Origin: Monocercomonoides exilis
Taxonomy: Eukaryota > Preaxostyla > Oxymonadida > Polymastigidae
Length of the DNA stretch: 64,000 bases
Direction of reading: 5' to 3'
NCBI GenBank assembly: GCA_001643675.2
Contig: LSRY02000003.1
Span: forward strand, 734,001 to 798,000
Position numbers and translations under genes: made by a program. Under the pieces are notes generated by a model. It worked only from the letters and a program-made list of their open reading frames with translations. It was not told where the DNA came from and made no database searches. Position 1 is the first letter of the stretch, and the number at the start of each line of letters is the position of its first letter. Below, piece after piece: positions 21,390-34,175 of this stretch.

Positions 21390-22540
21390 GGATGTGGATG
21401 ATGATGAAAAGGCAAAAGAAAGAGTGCGATCGCGCTGTCTGAGATTCCGCTGTCACCGCACGACGATCCGAAGAAAGAGCGGGAAGAGTCGAAGTGGCCT
21501 GAGAAGTCACCGGGTTGAACGTGGACAGGGTTGTCTGGGGCATCTGTGGTGGTTCCGCCAGCACTGGAGACGGTGATGGAGCGGCTGATGAAAACTGATT
21601 CTGAGTAGCTGGCGCAGGTGGAGCTTGAAACAGTACATGTACTTCAGATGATACACCAGCTACAATCGTCTGTATCTGTGCAGCGTCCGCTGAATTTGCT
21701 GTTGTCAGTGCTGCAATTGTTGCTAGCGTGAACAATACAGAAGATACGGGGGATATACGGAGACAAGATCGTGACATATAAAAGCGGGGGAAGTCTTGGG
21801 TAGGCGGGGATTGTGCTTCCGACTGGGAGGTTTGGAGATTTTGTGTATATGTGTCCATGGGAGAACCATGCGGCGCAGAAGAAGAGCGAAACAGCGCGGT
21901 TGGATATGATCAACGGATTGGAGCTGTTCCGGAAGTTCTTTCTTTTGATATAGCCATTTAATATGTCTGCATTGGAGGATTATTCTTGAAATGAGCTGTC
22001 ATTTTTGATGTCATTCAACACGGTGCTTGAAGGGGCATTGGAAAAGAAGATCAAGATGTTTTTTGGGGTGTCTAAGTGATTTTATTCGGTGAAGGGAGAG
22101 GTCAACGCGTATGTGTTCCTGAGGTATTTGAAGAACTACAACATGGCTGATGCAGAGAAGCGGAAGGAGGCCATGAAGGCGCTGTATGATGCGATATACA
22201 ATGGCGCCCCATCGACTTCATCATCAACATCGTCATCATCGCCAGGGGCAGTATGCAGAGGGTTCACATTCTCGAAGAAAGAGTGTCTTTTGTGTGTGTG
22301 CAATCCGCAGATGCGACATGCACTGTTGTTGCGGATCTTCCTAGTACGTAACTGACTGTCTAGCTGCTGTCTGCAGTCGTTTGCGTCTACGCTGGAGGCG
22401 TTCCTGAGCAACGATTTCTTCACACTGCATCTGACACATCCAGATGTGTGTGATGCTGCTAACTGCAGATCTCCTCCATTCCTGTCACAGAACAGCTCGG
22501 TTGTGAAGACAGTCAGCCAGCGCTGGATGATCAGGTGTAG
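21390..22540 (+). pseudogene. Decayed gene of unknown function with a short spliced segment
   Basis: On the plus strand, fragments appear in order: 21610-21950 (hydrophobic and Ser/Gln-rich, then YMCPWENHAAQKKSETARLD), 21965-22080 (ALEDYS, FNTVLEGALEKKIKMFFGVS) and 22089-22343 (YVFLRYLKNYNMADAEKRKE, then FTFSKKECLLC). Several stops break the frame. A perfect GTACGT...CTGCAG intron of 33 nt (22344-22376) would join the last piece in frame to SFASTLEAFLSNDFFTLHLT. The helical, Leu-rich character suggests an ARM/HEAT-like scaffold, but I do not recognise the family. Confidence 0.4.
22344..22376 (+). other. Putative 33-nt GT-AG intron
   Basis: It starts GTACGT and ends CTGCAG. Removing it keeps the frame of 22089 and removes the stop that otherwise follows at once. 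Confidence 0.5.
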
Positions 22541-22860
22541 GTGCTTTCGGTGGTGCTAGCTGGTGCAGTGCTGAATCGAAGTGTTGATGCTGCGCATTCA
22601 GCAGTGCGTGCTGTTCCGGATGGTGATGATGCTGGTGCAGCTCGTGGGGCGGCAGCTGCAGAGCAAACGAGGTGGGACGACCAATCTGCTTTGGGGTGCT
22701 GCTGGGGAATGTGCAGCGTGTGCAGCTGCTTCACAAGCGATGGCACGGCAGAGTGAGGGAAGGAGGGAGGAGTCAATGTGTTGTCACGCATCAGCAGTAT
22801 CTGCTTCTTTGGCACAGAACAAACATCCTTTGAATTGCAAATAATTGGCAATCAACAATT
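22541..22860 (+). other. Ala/Cys-rich coding-like remnant
   Basis: Two plus frames (22541-22756 and 22581-22844) have GC-richer, coding-like composition (AAHSAVRAVPDGDD; CAACAAASQAMARQ) continuous with the locus upstream. No domain seen; probably the decayed 3' end. Confidence 0.3.
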
Positions 22861-22869
22861 TGCGGCTGT

Positions 22870-24190
22870 CCTTTGCGTGTGCATCCGGTGTGATCCATCC
22901 TTCCATTTCTCCTCCTTCATTTCCATCGCAATCGCCTCTTTTCCATCTTCTTCTTTTCATTCTTCTTCTTTTTCTTTCTTTTTGTCCTTTCTCTTGACTT
23001 TCCTTCAAACATCCCTCAAATTTCTTTTTTCACTTTTCCCTTTTTCTTCCTTTTTACTCAAATCATCTCTTTCATTCATATTTCCAAGAAACATTTACCT
23101 CTTCGCTATTATTTTCACGAGATACCTTCTTCTGCTGTATCATCAATTCCTTGGTCTTATTTTTAGTTTTTTATAAGTTTCACCGCAAATGTCTTTCAAA
23201 ACATTGGAAAATATATCTTTTTCTCTTTGCGTTAATATTTCATCCGGCTCATTCCTCTATGCCCATTTCGTTTGCTATATCCTGATTATAAAAAAGCACC
23301 AAACGTGCTATTTTTTTATATTTCATGTTCATTCATTGTTATTATACATTCTTACAAAAATCCTAATTCAAAAATAATAAAAAATGATGAAATTAATAAT
23401 GATTATAATGAGCAAGCATATTCTTTTAATAATGATCATTCTTCGCAAACTTTCTTCTCCAACTTCAAATATTTCTCTGTTCTACCAATAAAACCCATCC
23501 TACTCGTCTTCGCTTCCCTTCTGCTCCTAAAAATCGTTTATTTCCTATCCTTGGTGCAACTTCAATTCAAAAAATCACACAAGCTTCATTCAAATAAAAA
23601 ATTGACAAGGAAGAAAAAGATGCTGAGACAACAAATTCGAACTATTCTGTTAATAGTTGTTGTAAATTTTCATGTTTGAGATGCGGATTTTTGGTAAAAT
23701 TGCGAAATCAATTATCAGTGTTGATTTTCATTCCAAAAAATAAACGGTGAAGGAAAATGTTCAACGATAAATATTTCAATCCATCCGAAATACACAAAAT
23801 GTCAAAAAAATATAGAATTTAATCAATTGAAACGCACCACAATTACCTTCCTTTGAAAAATCACTTTATCCTTAAAAAAGGCTATGAACAGGTTTTCTTC
23901 GAAAATTCAAATCTTCTTGCATGAGTTTATTTCAAAAAAATCATAATTTATTTTGATCAAAATATGCAATAAAAATTCAAATTTAATTTTTGTTTACAAA
24001 CATTATCATTGAATGTTCGAATGTGGTTTTTTCCATCGATAAAACGAGCTCAAAGCATTTTAGAATAAAAGAATATTTCAAAATAATAATATTATGGTAT
24101 CACTTTTTGATCTGTGGTGATTTTTCAAAAATTTTCACCCAAGTAGTAGCGTACAAAAAAACTATTCGAAGCAATTATATACACAAAAAA
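22870..24190. other. CT-rich then AT-rich region without a clear gene
   Basis: 22900-23060 is a TTC/CTT-rich tract. The frame at 23272-23679 is AT-biased with hydrophobic stretches and has no homologue that I recognise. Confidence 0.35.
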
Positions 24191-24194
24191 TAAT

Positions 24195-24965
24195 TCATAT
24201 TCGGAATTAATAATACAATTTCCAAAAAAAAAAATGATTCAATTTCGAAAAAGAATATTTCAATTTCGAAATTCATTTTAAACTGAAAATTTAAATTTTT
24301 CTCGAGAATGGATTTTTGAAAATTTAAAGTTACTTTTTAATCAATCAAATATTATTACCCAAAGAAAACTGTTTTTTTAATTGAAACAATCAATGAATCA
24401 GTATTTTGAAGTTTGTTTTAAAAAAAAGATCATAAATCATCACTCTGAAGATAATAATATATCAAAAAAATTCATTCTATTGAGTAACCCATAAAAACAG
24501 TAAATTTTCAATCGCATTTATTGAATAACAAAAAACAAGAATTTTTTTCCAAATAATTTTTAAAAGTCCTTTTGGTGAAAAAAAAGAAAAACAACTATTT
24601 TTAATATGAAAATGAATTCATTCTCTTTATTAATAAACTTCAAATTGAAATATTTTCAATCATTATAATTGGAAAAATAACTTTTTTTTGAAAAGGCATC
24701 ATTTTTCAAATATATAATAACAAAGTTTACTGATGAGATATAAATTAATTGATAATAAACCGAAAAACATAAGTTATTCATTCCACAAATCTAAAAATTT
24801 TTCATTTCGAAATTGATTTATTCTTTTTCGAAATCGAATTAATAAATTACGAATTCGAATTTTTAATTTTCAATATCGAATTATTAATTCCGAAATCGAA
24901 TTATTAATTTTCGAAAATGAATTGTTTTTTTCCGAATTTGAATAACTATTTTTCGAATAAAAATT
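24195..24965. mobile_element. Possible foldback/MITE-like element with TTCGAAAT-rich ends
   Basis: The motifs CGGAATTAATAATACAATTT and CAATTTCGAAAAAGAAT at 24199-24265 recur as inverted complements at about 24810-24915 (TTCTTTTTCGAAATCGAATT; TTAATTCCGAAATCGAATTA). Arms are imperfect and interrupted. No ORF. Confidence 0.4.
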
Positions 24966-25466
24966 ATTATCTGTGAACATACGAACAATAATATTTTGTA
25001 ATAATGATTATGATTTGTGAAAAACAATCCCTTTTAAAGAAAAATGAAAAAATAAATATTATTTTTATATTTTGATTTATTGGAAAATTGCTTTTTCTCA
25101 AGAAAATGCATTGTTGGTGTATAAAGAAGCTTGCTCCAGAGCTTGACATTTATTCAACTTGTTGTATCCAGAATTACAGCATAGAAAAACCAAGATTGAA
25201 ATAATTACCGATTTTCATCGTTTTCTTGCATTTTGAAATCAAATCGGTTCAAATAATACTTTAATCAATCTTAAAGGCAAATGTCATTTCTCGTTGAGAT
25301 AGGAATATTCTTATGAGAAATGATTTGTAGGTGCCTGGAGTAAATGCATTTATGAATTCATGTTTTCTGATTTTTCATTCTGCATTTAGATAAAATATTT
25401 TGTGTTTGAACATTTTCAATGAGTAATAACCTAGCACATTGTAAAAAAAAACTCAGATTATTTATG
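24966..25466. other. AT-rich spacer
   Basis: No gene recognised between the foldback element and transposon 2. Confidence 0.4.
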
Positions 25467-25474
25467 AAAAAGAC
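25467..25474. repeat. 8-bp target-site duplication, left copy (AAAAAGAC)
   Basis: Identical octamer at 29188-29195 on the far side of transposon 2. Confidence 0.88.
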
Positions 25475-26010
25475 GGCATAGGTCTAAATGCGCTCCTTTT
25501 GCAAATTGCGTTTTTATTCATTATTATTATGATGAATTAATAGTTAATAATTATTTAAAAACTTTTTATGGACCGATTTTTCGAAAAAAATGATTTTTGA
25601 AAAATGACCCATAAAAACATGAATTTCATCGAAAAATATTCAAATTGAAAAGAAAACGTGATTTTTACACATCAAAAGTGTTTGCATTATTATAGAGACT
25701 TATTTAATTTATTTATTTTCATCATAAAAAATATAAATCTTAAATAAAAAATTTTATAAATATTTTTGATCTAACCCACAAGTAAATTATTTATTATATA
25801 AAAAGTTGAATATGTTGTTTTTGTTTAAATAGAACGTAAAAGTATGTAATTCGTTCACTTTTATATGTTAATTTAAGTATATTATTATATGCACACTTGT
25901 AAAATATCGAAAACAGCTCTTTTTTTTCAATCAGATTTACATGTGCTTTTTGACTTGTATGTTTTTAAGCTGCAAGAAAAAATTTTCAAATTGATTGCAA
26001 TGGAATGCAT
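25475..26010 (+). repeat. Left TIR of transposon 2
   Basis: Inverted match to 28655-29187, weakening inward after about 420 bp. Confidence 0.85.
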
Positions 26011-26581
26011 AATGTTTATAAAATCTTATGAAATATGACAAATGTTAATTTTGATTAATGATGTGAATAAATGACATATATTTTTATTTTTTAACTTCAT
26101 ATTTAAAAATATATTTAATTAATGCAATGCAACCTGAAATCATATGGTTTAATTTGTCTTTGAAGTCTCTAATTCAATTTAAGTTGAATATAATTGAGAA
26201 TTATTTTTTTATAAGTTATTTTTTTTTTCTTTTCATATTTTTATTGATCATTACATACCACTGATTTAAATAGAAATTGTTTTAATTTGAACAACGCAAA
26301 GCGAGTTTAGCGAATAAATATTTCAAATTGTGAAACTGCTTTTGAAATAATTCTTATCATTTCTTCTTCAAAAATATTTAAATCATTTTATTCTCAAAAT
26401 CGGAAATAAAACATAAAACAAAAATGAATAAGATATTAATATTCATGCAGCTCTTTCAAAACAATAAAAAACAATAACAACAAAGGATTTGTAACAAAAA
26501 AAATATGTTAATTGCAGTTTTTGCAAAGAGAAGAAGTCTCAATAAATAATTTGAAATGTTTTCTGCTTCAATTCTAATTTT

Positions 26582-28127
26582 TTATCCACTCATTGTTATT
26601 CCACCTTCTGGTGAATTTGATATTGTTGTATCTTTCATCGACACAGAACTTTTCATAATATCCACAAGAGATCCATCCCATCTGCAAATCTTTTCACCTC
26701 TTCCATTATCCTCATTCCCATGATTTCCTTCTTTTTCATCTCCTTCCTCTCCATCAATCACACGAAATCCGACTCTCACATCTACACACTCACAAATCTC
26801 CACCATTGTCCCCCTATCATTCGTGCCCTTGCATTGAGAAAAAGAGCAGTTCAGCACAATCATTCTCTTTTCTGCTCCTTCAATCTTCAACACACTCTCA
26901 TTCACACAAACTGAGATATTCGCTCCCTCAACCATCGTTATCTCAATTTGGGCGCTCTTTCCAACACAAATCAAACCACATTTATTTAACACATCCGAAA
27001 CTCAAATCTCACTCATCGAAATCTTTTCCTCTTAGGTGTATGAGAGAAATGGTGCTGTGGTGCAAATCCCATCAAATATTGTTTCTGCAATCTTCAGCTC
27101 TCCACTCTCCGCACTTACCATAGTGCTCTTCATCACAAGATCCATTGCTAACGAGCTGAAAAAGCATTCTGAAATTTCCAATCTCCCATCCTTCTCTTTC
27201 AAAACACTCTCCTCAACACCCTCAAACACCTCTCCAAACACAAATCCACATCTCTCCACAACACACTCATCAACAAATACAATCACACTTCCTCCATTCA
27301 TTTCATCTTCTTCAATCATTGCGTTGAAATGAATGGTTGCCTGAACTCTCTTCAATGATTTCACATTCAAATCTCCAATCTCACACACTCCCCCAATCGG
27401 ACATTCTCCATTAATCAGAATCATTTTCGTAACACTCATTTCAATATGTCGAACTCCTGAGCAAATACTTTTCATTCTTCTCCCGTGCATCGCACTATCT
27501 GTTATTTCTCCACTGCGCGATGCAGACGTTGCAATGCGAGCTAAGCTTGTTGAAGACATCAAATAAACCTTTATCCCCATTCCATTTCCATTCACACACT
27601 GACACACTTCAATTGTTGTATTTTTCACCACAAATGTTTCTCCTTCCTTCACACTTTTTCGTCATCACAACTCCATTTCCTGTTGTCCGATTCACATTTC
27701 GAATTGTCAAATTCCCCAGTAAACTTTCTCCTGAAAACTGTTCTGCTGTGATGGATCGGCTAACAGAAGTTGATTCATTTTAATATTTTTTTATCTCAAC
27801 ATCATCCATCTTCAGCTACCTCAATGCAACTTCAAATACAGGTGTTGCTATAACACTTCCTCCAATTGCTCCTGAGATCACCACATCCTTCAGCGAAAGA
27901 GTCCTGTTCCTCACATCCATAACAAACACACCTGACGATGAGATCCTTGCCGTGTTGTGATCCATTCTATTTCCTCCAGTTCTATCAACAATCACCTTTC
28001 TTCTTATTGAACACAAACGCACAAACAGTGCAATTACATCTTTTTCATTCCTGTTTTCATTCCCATTCAATTTCAGCACGTCTGATGGAATTGTCAGTGG
28101 AGTGAAAAAATGCCAATGAGTTTGCAT
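26582..28127 (-). pseudogene. Captured beta-helix surface-protein fragment in transposon 2
   Basis: Frames 27816-28127, 27032-27652 and 26582-26992 read leftward in order. They contain beta-strand/turn repeats such as KDVVISGAIGGSVIATPVF, RLEISECFFSSLAMDLVMKS, VLNCSFSQCKGTNDRGTMVE and, at the end, KDTTISNSPEGG. The last motif parallels KDTSFVNCSDGG at the equivalent place of the gene at 2.3 kb. Stops (two between 27032 and 26992) and frame changes disable it. The fragment covers the extracellular part only; the TM-pseudokinase tail is absent. Orientation relative to the element's own promoter is unknown. Confidence 0.7.
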
Positions 28128-28654
28128 TCACTTTTGATACCAACAACATATCACTCCCATCTTATTAAAAACATATTTCAAAAAAATAATATTCAACTCA
28201 TGTATCCTCCTTTACTTTATTCTATCTTCAAAGCTCCTCCTTCGTTGCTCATCTTCGACTTTTGCCCTTCAATCCAGCTTCCAAACATCGCCATCCATTC
28301 TCTTGCACTCCATCCAAACAGTTCTGTTTCTCTTTCTCCTTCTACTTCGCCTCAAATCTCCAATCCCTCATATAAATGTAATTTATCAAAAAAATTTGAA
28401 AAAATAATATCTCATTTTAACGATTCTTTTTTAATGAAAAAAAATCAAACTTTGATTTAGTGCATTGTTTTTATCACTTCATATCGAGTTGTTTTAAGTT
28501 ATTTAAATTTAATATTGCAAAATTATTTCATCAAAGTGCGTCAGGATCGCGTCTTATTCTAAAAAATATTAATATATGAAATGAAAAAAAATTATAAAAG
28601 AATAAAGCTAATGAAATTCATAATTTGATATAATAATACATTTAACATCTTTTG

Positions 28655-29187
28655 CATTCCATTGCAACTAATTTTGAAATTAACTACTGCACGCTAATGA
28701 AAATTACAGTTAAAAAGCAAACTTTAATGTAACTGTGAACAAAATCTGTTTTCAATATTATACAAGGATGCATATAATAATATACTTAAATTAACATATA
28801 AAAGTGAACGAATTACATACTTTTACGTTCTATTTAAACCAAAACAACATATTCAACTTTTTATATAATAAATAATTTACTTGTGGGTTAGATCAAAAAT
28901 ATTTATAAAATTTTTTATTTAAGATTTATATTTTTTATGATGAAAATAAATAAATTAAATAAGTCTCTATAATAATGCAAACACTTTTGATGTGTAAAAA
29001 TCACGTTTTCTTTTCAATTTGAATATTTTTCGATGAAATTCATGTTTTTATGGGTCATTTTTCAAAAATCATTTTTTTCGAAAAATCGGTCCATAAAAAG
29101 TTTTTAAATAATTATTAACTATTAATTCATCATAATAATAATGAATAAAAACGCAATTTGCAAAAGGAGCGCATTTAGGCCTATGCC
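28655..29187 (-). repeat. Right TIR of transposon 2
   Basis: Inverted copy of 25475-26010, ending CCTATGCC at 29187. Confidence 0.85.
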
Positions 29188-29195
29188 AAAAAGAC
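29188..29195. repeat. 8-bp target-site duplication, right copy (AAAAAGAC)
   Basis: Same octamer as 25467-25474. Confidence 0.88.
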
Positions 29196-29778
29196 AAAAC
29201 ACATCCATGTGATGGTTTTCTTTTTCAAACAAAGAATGTTCAAATGGAACTTTTGAAGTTTTAAAGAAAAATCTTTTCATATTGTTTCGATGAATTTCTT
29301 CTCTTTAACTGTTATTTACTTGATAGAATGATGGTTTAATACGCTTCATTTGTTGTTACAAAATCCAAAATGTAATTCAGCAAAAATATATTGAAAAAGA
29401 GCATTATCACGCCACATGGGGGAAAATACGGACTTTCAAGCTTTTTATTGCACAAAGCATTGAAAAAATGCTTCACTCATGACTTTGTTTCGCTTTCTCA
29501 GATTTCAAAATAAATTCGATTTTTAAATCTTTGAACAGGCATCATTGAAATCAAATAATAAAGGATTGTGACATTTTACGAATGCTAAAAAATCGACCCA
29601 TTTTTATTGTATTTTTTGATCAAAAAATGTTAATGAAAAAGCTTAAAATTTTTCAATGAAAATGCCAGAAAAAAAATATTTTGCCAAATATCTTTAACTG
29701 TTTTCTTTTTGTTAAATTGATTATCCTTTCAGCAACATTTTTTCCTTCTTGATCATTTTGATCGTTCACTTTTTTGTG

Positions 29779-29991
29779 ATGGAAAAGAAATCCATTTCTT
29801 CAGAAGAACTTCAAAGGATTGCTGCAACAAGAGAATATCGGACAATTCATTCCAGATCGAGGAAAATATTTGAAATCAAGAAAACATATCCAGTGACAGT
29901 GAACGTAGCAGTCAAAGCGATAGCAATAACAAGGCAGGCTTGGCATAGAGGCAAAACAACAGAAAAAGAAAACCGAGATATCAGCAAATAA
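29779..29991 (+). CDS. Helix-turn-helix N-terminal exon of a pogo-like transposase
   Basis: Starting at the ATG at 29779, the frame gives about 70 residues with an HTH-like segment (VAVKAIAITRQAWHRGKT) and many basic residues, as expected for the DNA-binding N-terminus of a mariner/pogo transposase. The frame ends at TAA shortly after; the next coding sequence starts after a GT..AG-like interval near 30149. It sits 80 bp inside the left TIR. Confidence 0.5.
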   Translation: MEKKSISSEELQRIAATREYRTIHSRSRKIFEIKKTYPVTVNVAVKAIAITRQAWHRGKTTEKENRDISK

Positions 29992-30148
29992 GAAAGATCA
30001 TTGCTTTTTTATTTTGATCAACTGGAAAAATAAAATTAATAATCGGGTCTCGTCTTTTTTATCAGAAGGAGTTGTGGTTCGAATGAAGTACATACAGGAA
30101 ATAATTTTCATTTTTTTGCAAGAAAATTTTTTATCTTTGTTTTTTTAG

Positions 30149-30840
30149 GCAATTAACATTTTAAATACGGAATCAACAAATGAAGAAGAAAACGAGAAAC
30201 TCCATCAGAAATTATCTTATTATTTAGTTCAAAGAAGCTCCATATTAAAAGCAGCCCTGGCAAGACTGCTTGAAATTGCAAAAAGTCGATCACAATGCCC
30301 TGAAAGTGTTTCAAATTTGTTTGAGGAAGAAAAAGGCATCATTGATGATTACAACATCGAGGTTTCCAAAATTTTCTATTTTGACGAATCTTCTGTGAAA
30401 AATTGGAGATTATTCTCCAAATTTGGTGATCTGTTTTTAGAGCAAATCCCTCCTTCTCATCCAGAACCTCGAAAAACTTACACAGCAACTTTTTGCATTT
30501 GCGCATATCCTGATGGTTCTTGTCTTTATCATAATTTTCTTTATCAAAAGAAAAAATTGTCTGAAGAGTTTACAAATACAAATTATTGTAATGGAAATAA
30601 TAAGCCTTCGCCTTCAGAATGGATATCGACAGATATTTTCAAAACCATCATAATACAAAATTGGATTCATTTCATTCAACAAAAAATTCAATCGACATCT
30701 ACGAAAAAGGCTCTTCTTCTTCTTGTCAACTAATTCCACCCATTCATTTTCAGAAGTTATTAGTGAAGCTGAAAAGAATGGAATCTTCAAAAAAAAACAT
30801 TTTCACTTTACATGACATATCTCCTCTAGCACTGTGATAA
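30149..30840 (+). pseudogene. Pogo-like DDE transposase catalytic region, frameshifted
   Basis: The frame is open from an AG at 30148 to 30733. It contains a helical segment (KLSYYLVQRSSILKAALARL) and then FYFDESSVKNW, the usual first catalytic Asp context of IS630/pogo transposases. Near the end KALLLLVN is followed in a shifted frame by STHSFSEVISEAEKNG, matching the usual LLLxDNxxxH...A...GI motif. The frameshift falls exactly in the second catalytic motif (30725-30735) and the Asp is lost. The third motif is not intact. The copy is therefore defective. Confidence 0.55.
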
Positions 30841-32399
30841 TGTAATAAAAGCCAGATTGAAAAGATCATTATATAAATATTTCTAGGTTCCATCGGATGA
30901 CTCATCATCTTCCTATAGAAAGAAACTTCCTGAAGTTTTTCAAAAGGCAATCGCTACAGCAACAACTCCGTCAATCAAAAAAACAGCTTTTCAAAATTCA
31001 GAGATTTTGCCAATTGGAGCGTTGTTAGTTCTCTCCAAAAAAGTGGATTTTCTTCTAAATCTGGGTCAAAATATTTGACTTCATGCATTTTCATTGAAAA
31101 ATTATGCGCTTTTCATTGACTTTTTGATACCAAAAAGCACAATAAAAATGGGTCCATTTTTTGACACTCGTGAAATGTTTGTTAACTTTATGCTTTGATT
31201 TCAACAATGCCCGTTTACGGATATTTTAATAGAATTTTATTTAAAATCTGAGAAATCGAAATTAAGTTATGAGTGAAGCAACTTTTCAACACATTGTGCA
31301 AAAAAAGCTTGAAAGTCCATATTTTCCCTTAATTATATAAAAAAGAAGTTCAATTTCTCATTTTAAATCACATACGAAAACTAAACAAAAAATATTGATC
31401 TGCATAGGTGTAACTGCGTCCCTTTTGCAATTCATGTTTTTTGATATTTATTTTATGATGTTTGAAATGTGAAAATTATTTAAAAACTTTTGTATGGACC
31501 GATTTTTCGTAAAACTTTTTGTTTATTGTGAAAAAACTTTTTTTAAAAATGACCCATAAATATGAGTATTTGAATAAAAAATTTGAAATCAAAGGCAAAT
31601 AAATTCTGATAAATATCTGGAATGTCTCTAAATACATTGTATACTTATATTTGTTTGAAAATTTCACAGAAAACACAAAAACGAATTTTTTTTTTAAATA
31701 TTATCATTATATCAAACCCGTATTATAATTTTATGCATTTGGAAAACTATATTCCACGGCGCGGGTGATGCAAGGTTTTAACGTTTTTTGTTTTTATTTA
31801 TTATTTTAAGAATCGTTAATGTATTTGCTTTTCAATTGTTAACACATTTGTTAATTGAAATATGGCATGTTTAACAAAGAAAAATAGTAAAAAAGTTATT
31901 ATAAGTGAAAATCTTTTTTTGAGATATTTCATGTTCACAATCAAATTACAACAATAGCATACTTTGTGTATTTATATTTTTTATTACTTTTTTTTGAAAA
32001 CAAACAACAATTTATTATTGAAGTTTGTTGAATATTCTTTCGTCAAAAAATGTTAGAAAAACATTTTTCATAAAAATTTCTTACAATCAACAATCTTTTG
32101 ATGTTTATTATTAATTGAAATTGCTCTATTGATATTTTTAGAAAAATTTACTTTTAATTGAAAAATAAATAATCAACACAATTATTTTTGTCCACTTCAA
32201 TATTATGAAATGTCATTAAACCAGAAATTTTATTAAATTTTGCATATGATGCTATTTAGAAAGCTTTTCAGTCCATGAATTATTTGTTGAACACACTCGA
32301 AAAAAGACGTGTTTTTAAGTATCACTTCAATAAAAAGGATTTAAGTGAAATCATCCTTTTTTTACAAAAAATTATCTCTCCTCTGCCTCCTTTTGTCTT

Positions 32400-33560
32400 T
32401 CACAGTTTCTAAAGAGAAAATTTAGTTGAAAACATTTCAAATACTTTGGGATCCTTTTTAATGTTATCATCAACAATCTCTCCCACTTATTCTTCCTCAT
32501 CCCTTTCTTCATTTTCTGATATAGCTCTTCTTCACTTCCTCTTCGAGTATCATCATGCCTACTCCACTACAAATGTTTTCCATTTTTCATATCACACCAG
32601 GAACTGAAACAAATCTATGAAATTGTGAATCCTTTCTCTCCCAACTTACAGATTGCTATCTTTCACCATTTCGTCAAATTGAAACACAAGTGTCTCATTA
32701 TTAACACTCCCATTTGGACAAACACATTCCAGATACTAATTCTTCCCCTTCCATGTATTGTTTCGCTCAAACACACACATTTTCTCTCCAAAGTTATCTG
32801 CCTTGATCTCCCCAACAACACTCACACACATCCCTCCTCTTTTTCATTCACTCCCCCTTGCCTCGCATCTTTCAAATGTGCTGTTCTCAACAACAACAAC
32901 CCCGCATTCTGCCACCTCACACTTTTATGTTCCTCCATTTTCATCTTTACTTATGAACACTGAAAATATCGAATTGTTTCCCATTCTGCATCTCTTCACT
33001 CGCCTCATACAAATTCAATTCACTGTCTCCATCTCGCATCGTTCTATCGTGATCCCACTCATTTTTATCTCTAATCTCTTCTCCCCAATAATCACACCTT
33101 CTCCATCTTTCTTCTCATTCTCCACTGTGATAATCTCCAGCTCCGATCTTCCTCCCTCCACACTTTATATCTCTCCTCCACAAAACTCAATCCCTCTTTC
33201 TGTCACACGCTCCACATGCATCTCTCCGCCTTTCACGCTCCCAACCCACACATCAGACACAAAAGATCCAATTCCTTCCTTGCTTATTTCAGTTACAAAC
33301 TCGCAGTCGACAATCATCACTACACCAATACTCATCTTTATAAACTCCTTCTTTTCTAATTCAGCTGTTTGTTTCATATCAAGATTGCTCAGCACAAGCA
33401 ATGCCTGCTCCCACACTTCCACATTCTCAGAATTCTTTGTCTTTTCAACATTCATCGCTCCCCAACCTCCTCTTTCTCGATCTCTCTCCCACCCTCCATT
33501 ACATGCAATTCCCCAGGATATTCAGCGACTTCGCGTGGCGATTGATTGAACCATTTAGAT
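32400..33560 (-). pseudogene. Captured surface-gene fragment in transposon 3, from beta-helix to juxtamembrane
   Basis: 33165-33455 reads as beta-helix (LLVLSNLDMKQTAELEKKEF, then VVMIVDCEFVTEI). Further fragments follow leftward (VVVVENSTFERCEA near 32890). At 32440-32480, EIVDDNIKKDPKVFEMFST matches EIVNDNIRKDPKAFEMVTM of the cytoplasmic linker in the gene at 331-2103. The captured segment therefore ran from the extracellular repeats past the membrane helix. Many stops and frameshifts show that it is decayed. Confidence 0.65.
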
Positions 33561-33569
33561 GAGTTCCAT

Positions 33570-34175
33570 ACTTCACCTGCAGTATTAATTTCTTCGCCAT
33601 CCGGTCAAACCCGCTTTACAAAGTCACACTGGGTCTCCGAAAACTCACTCATATGAACAGCTCGCTCTTTTCCACCATTGTTCTCATTCTCACTAACTCA
33701 TCCAGTTAATGAACCATCTCCAATGGTAATATATTCCCTATCTTCCAACGCAAACCATAGCGCATCTCCTTCTTTGCTTATCATTGAAACTGTATCATCA
33801 ATTATGTTTTTTCTCCAATATCATAACTCCTGCATTCCTTCCTAAAGCAATGAACTCCAATAATCCTTCATAAAAAACAAGAGTTGATAAAAAATGTCTC
33901 AAACAAAGCAAATAACAAACCGATTGTTTGATATGCGTTTTAGTCACTTTGTAATTCATGTTGACTTCACATTTCAATTTATGCTTAATTACTATAAGTG
34001 CATCAATTGCATAACTGCTATTTAAGAAATAAATAATTCTGCAAACAAGGAATTTTCTTTGACAATAGAATTGACAATTAAAAAGGCAGAATCAGCATAT
34101 TCAAACACGAATATAAAATGAAATATTCACATTAAATAATTATTACACGTTTAAATAAGAAAGACTAACATTAAC
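33570..34175. other. Remaining interior of transposon 3
   Basis: 33570-33870 still has coding-like CT-rich composition, possibly more captured sequence. 33870-34175 is AT-rich with nothing recognisable. Confidence 0.35.

Larger units (their letters stand above)
25475..29187. mobile_element. TIR transposon 2 (3,713 bp) carrying a decayed surface-gene fragment
   Basis: The ends are inverted copies starting GGCATAGGYCTAAATGCG. The inverted repeats are near-identical for about 420 bp and recognisable for about 520 bp (25475-26010 and 28655-29187). They are flanked by perfect 8-bp duplications AAAAAGAC. The interior holds minus-strand beta-helix fragments (26582-28127) and no transposase. The terminus and the TTATTTAAAAACTTTT-TATGGACCGATTTTTCG block identify it as a member of the same family as transposon 3. 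Confidence 0.9.
29418..31337 (+). mobile_element. Pogo/Tc1-mariner-like DNA transposon with TIRs of about 290 bp
   Basis: Inverted repeats of about 290 bp (29418-29700 and 31055-31337), roughly three-quarters identical by eye, start with GGGGAAAATAYGGACTTTCA and contain a shared CCCATTTTTATTGT block. Between them lie plus-strand transposase exons (29779-29991 and 30149-30840). The exact ends and target duplication could not be fixed. Confidence 0.7.

Noticed and set aside
23272-23679. 135-aa hydrophobic frame as a membrane protein
   Set aside because: AT-biased, no ATG context, no family resemblance; probably noncoding.
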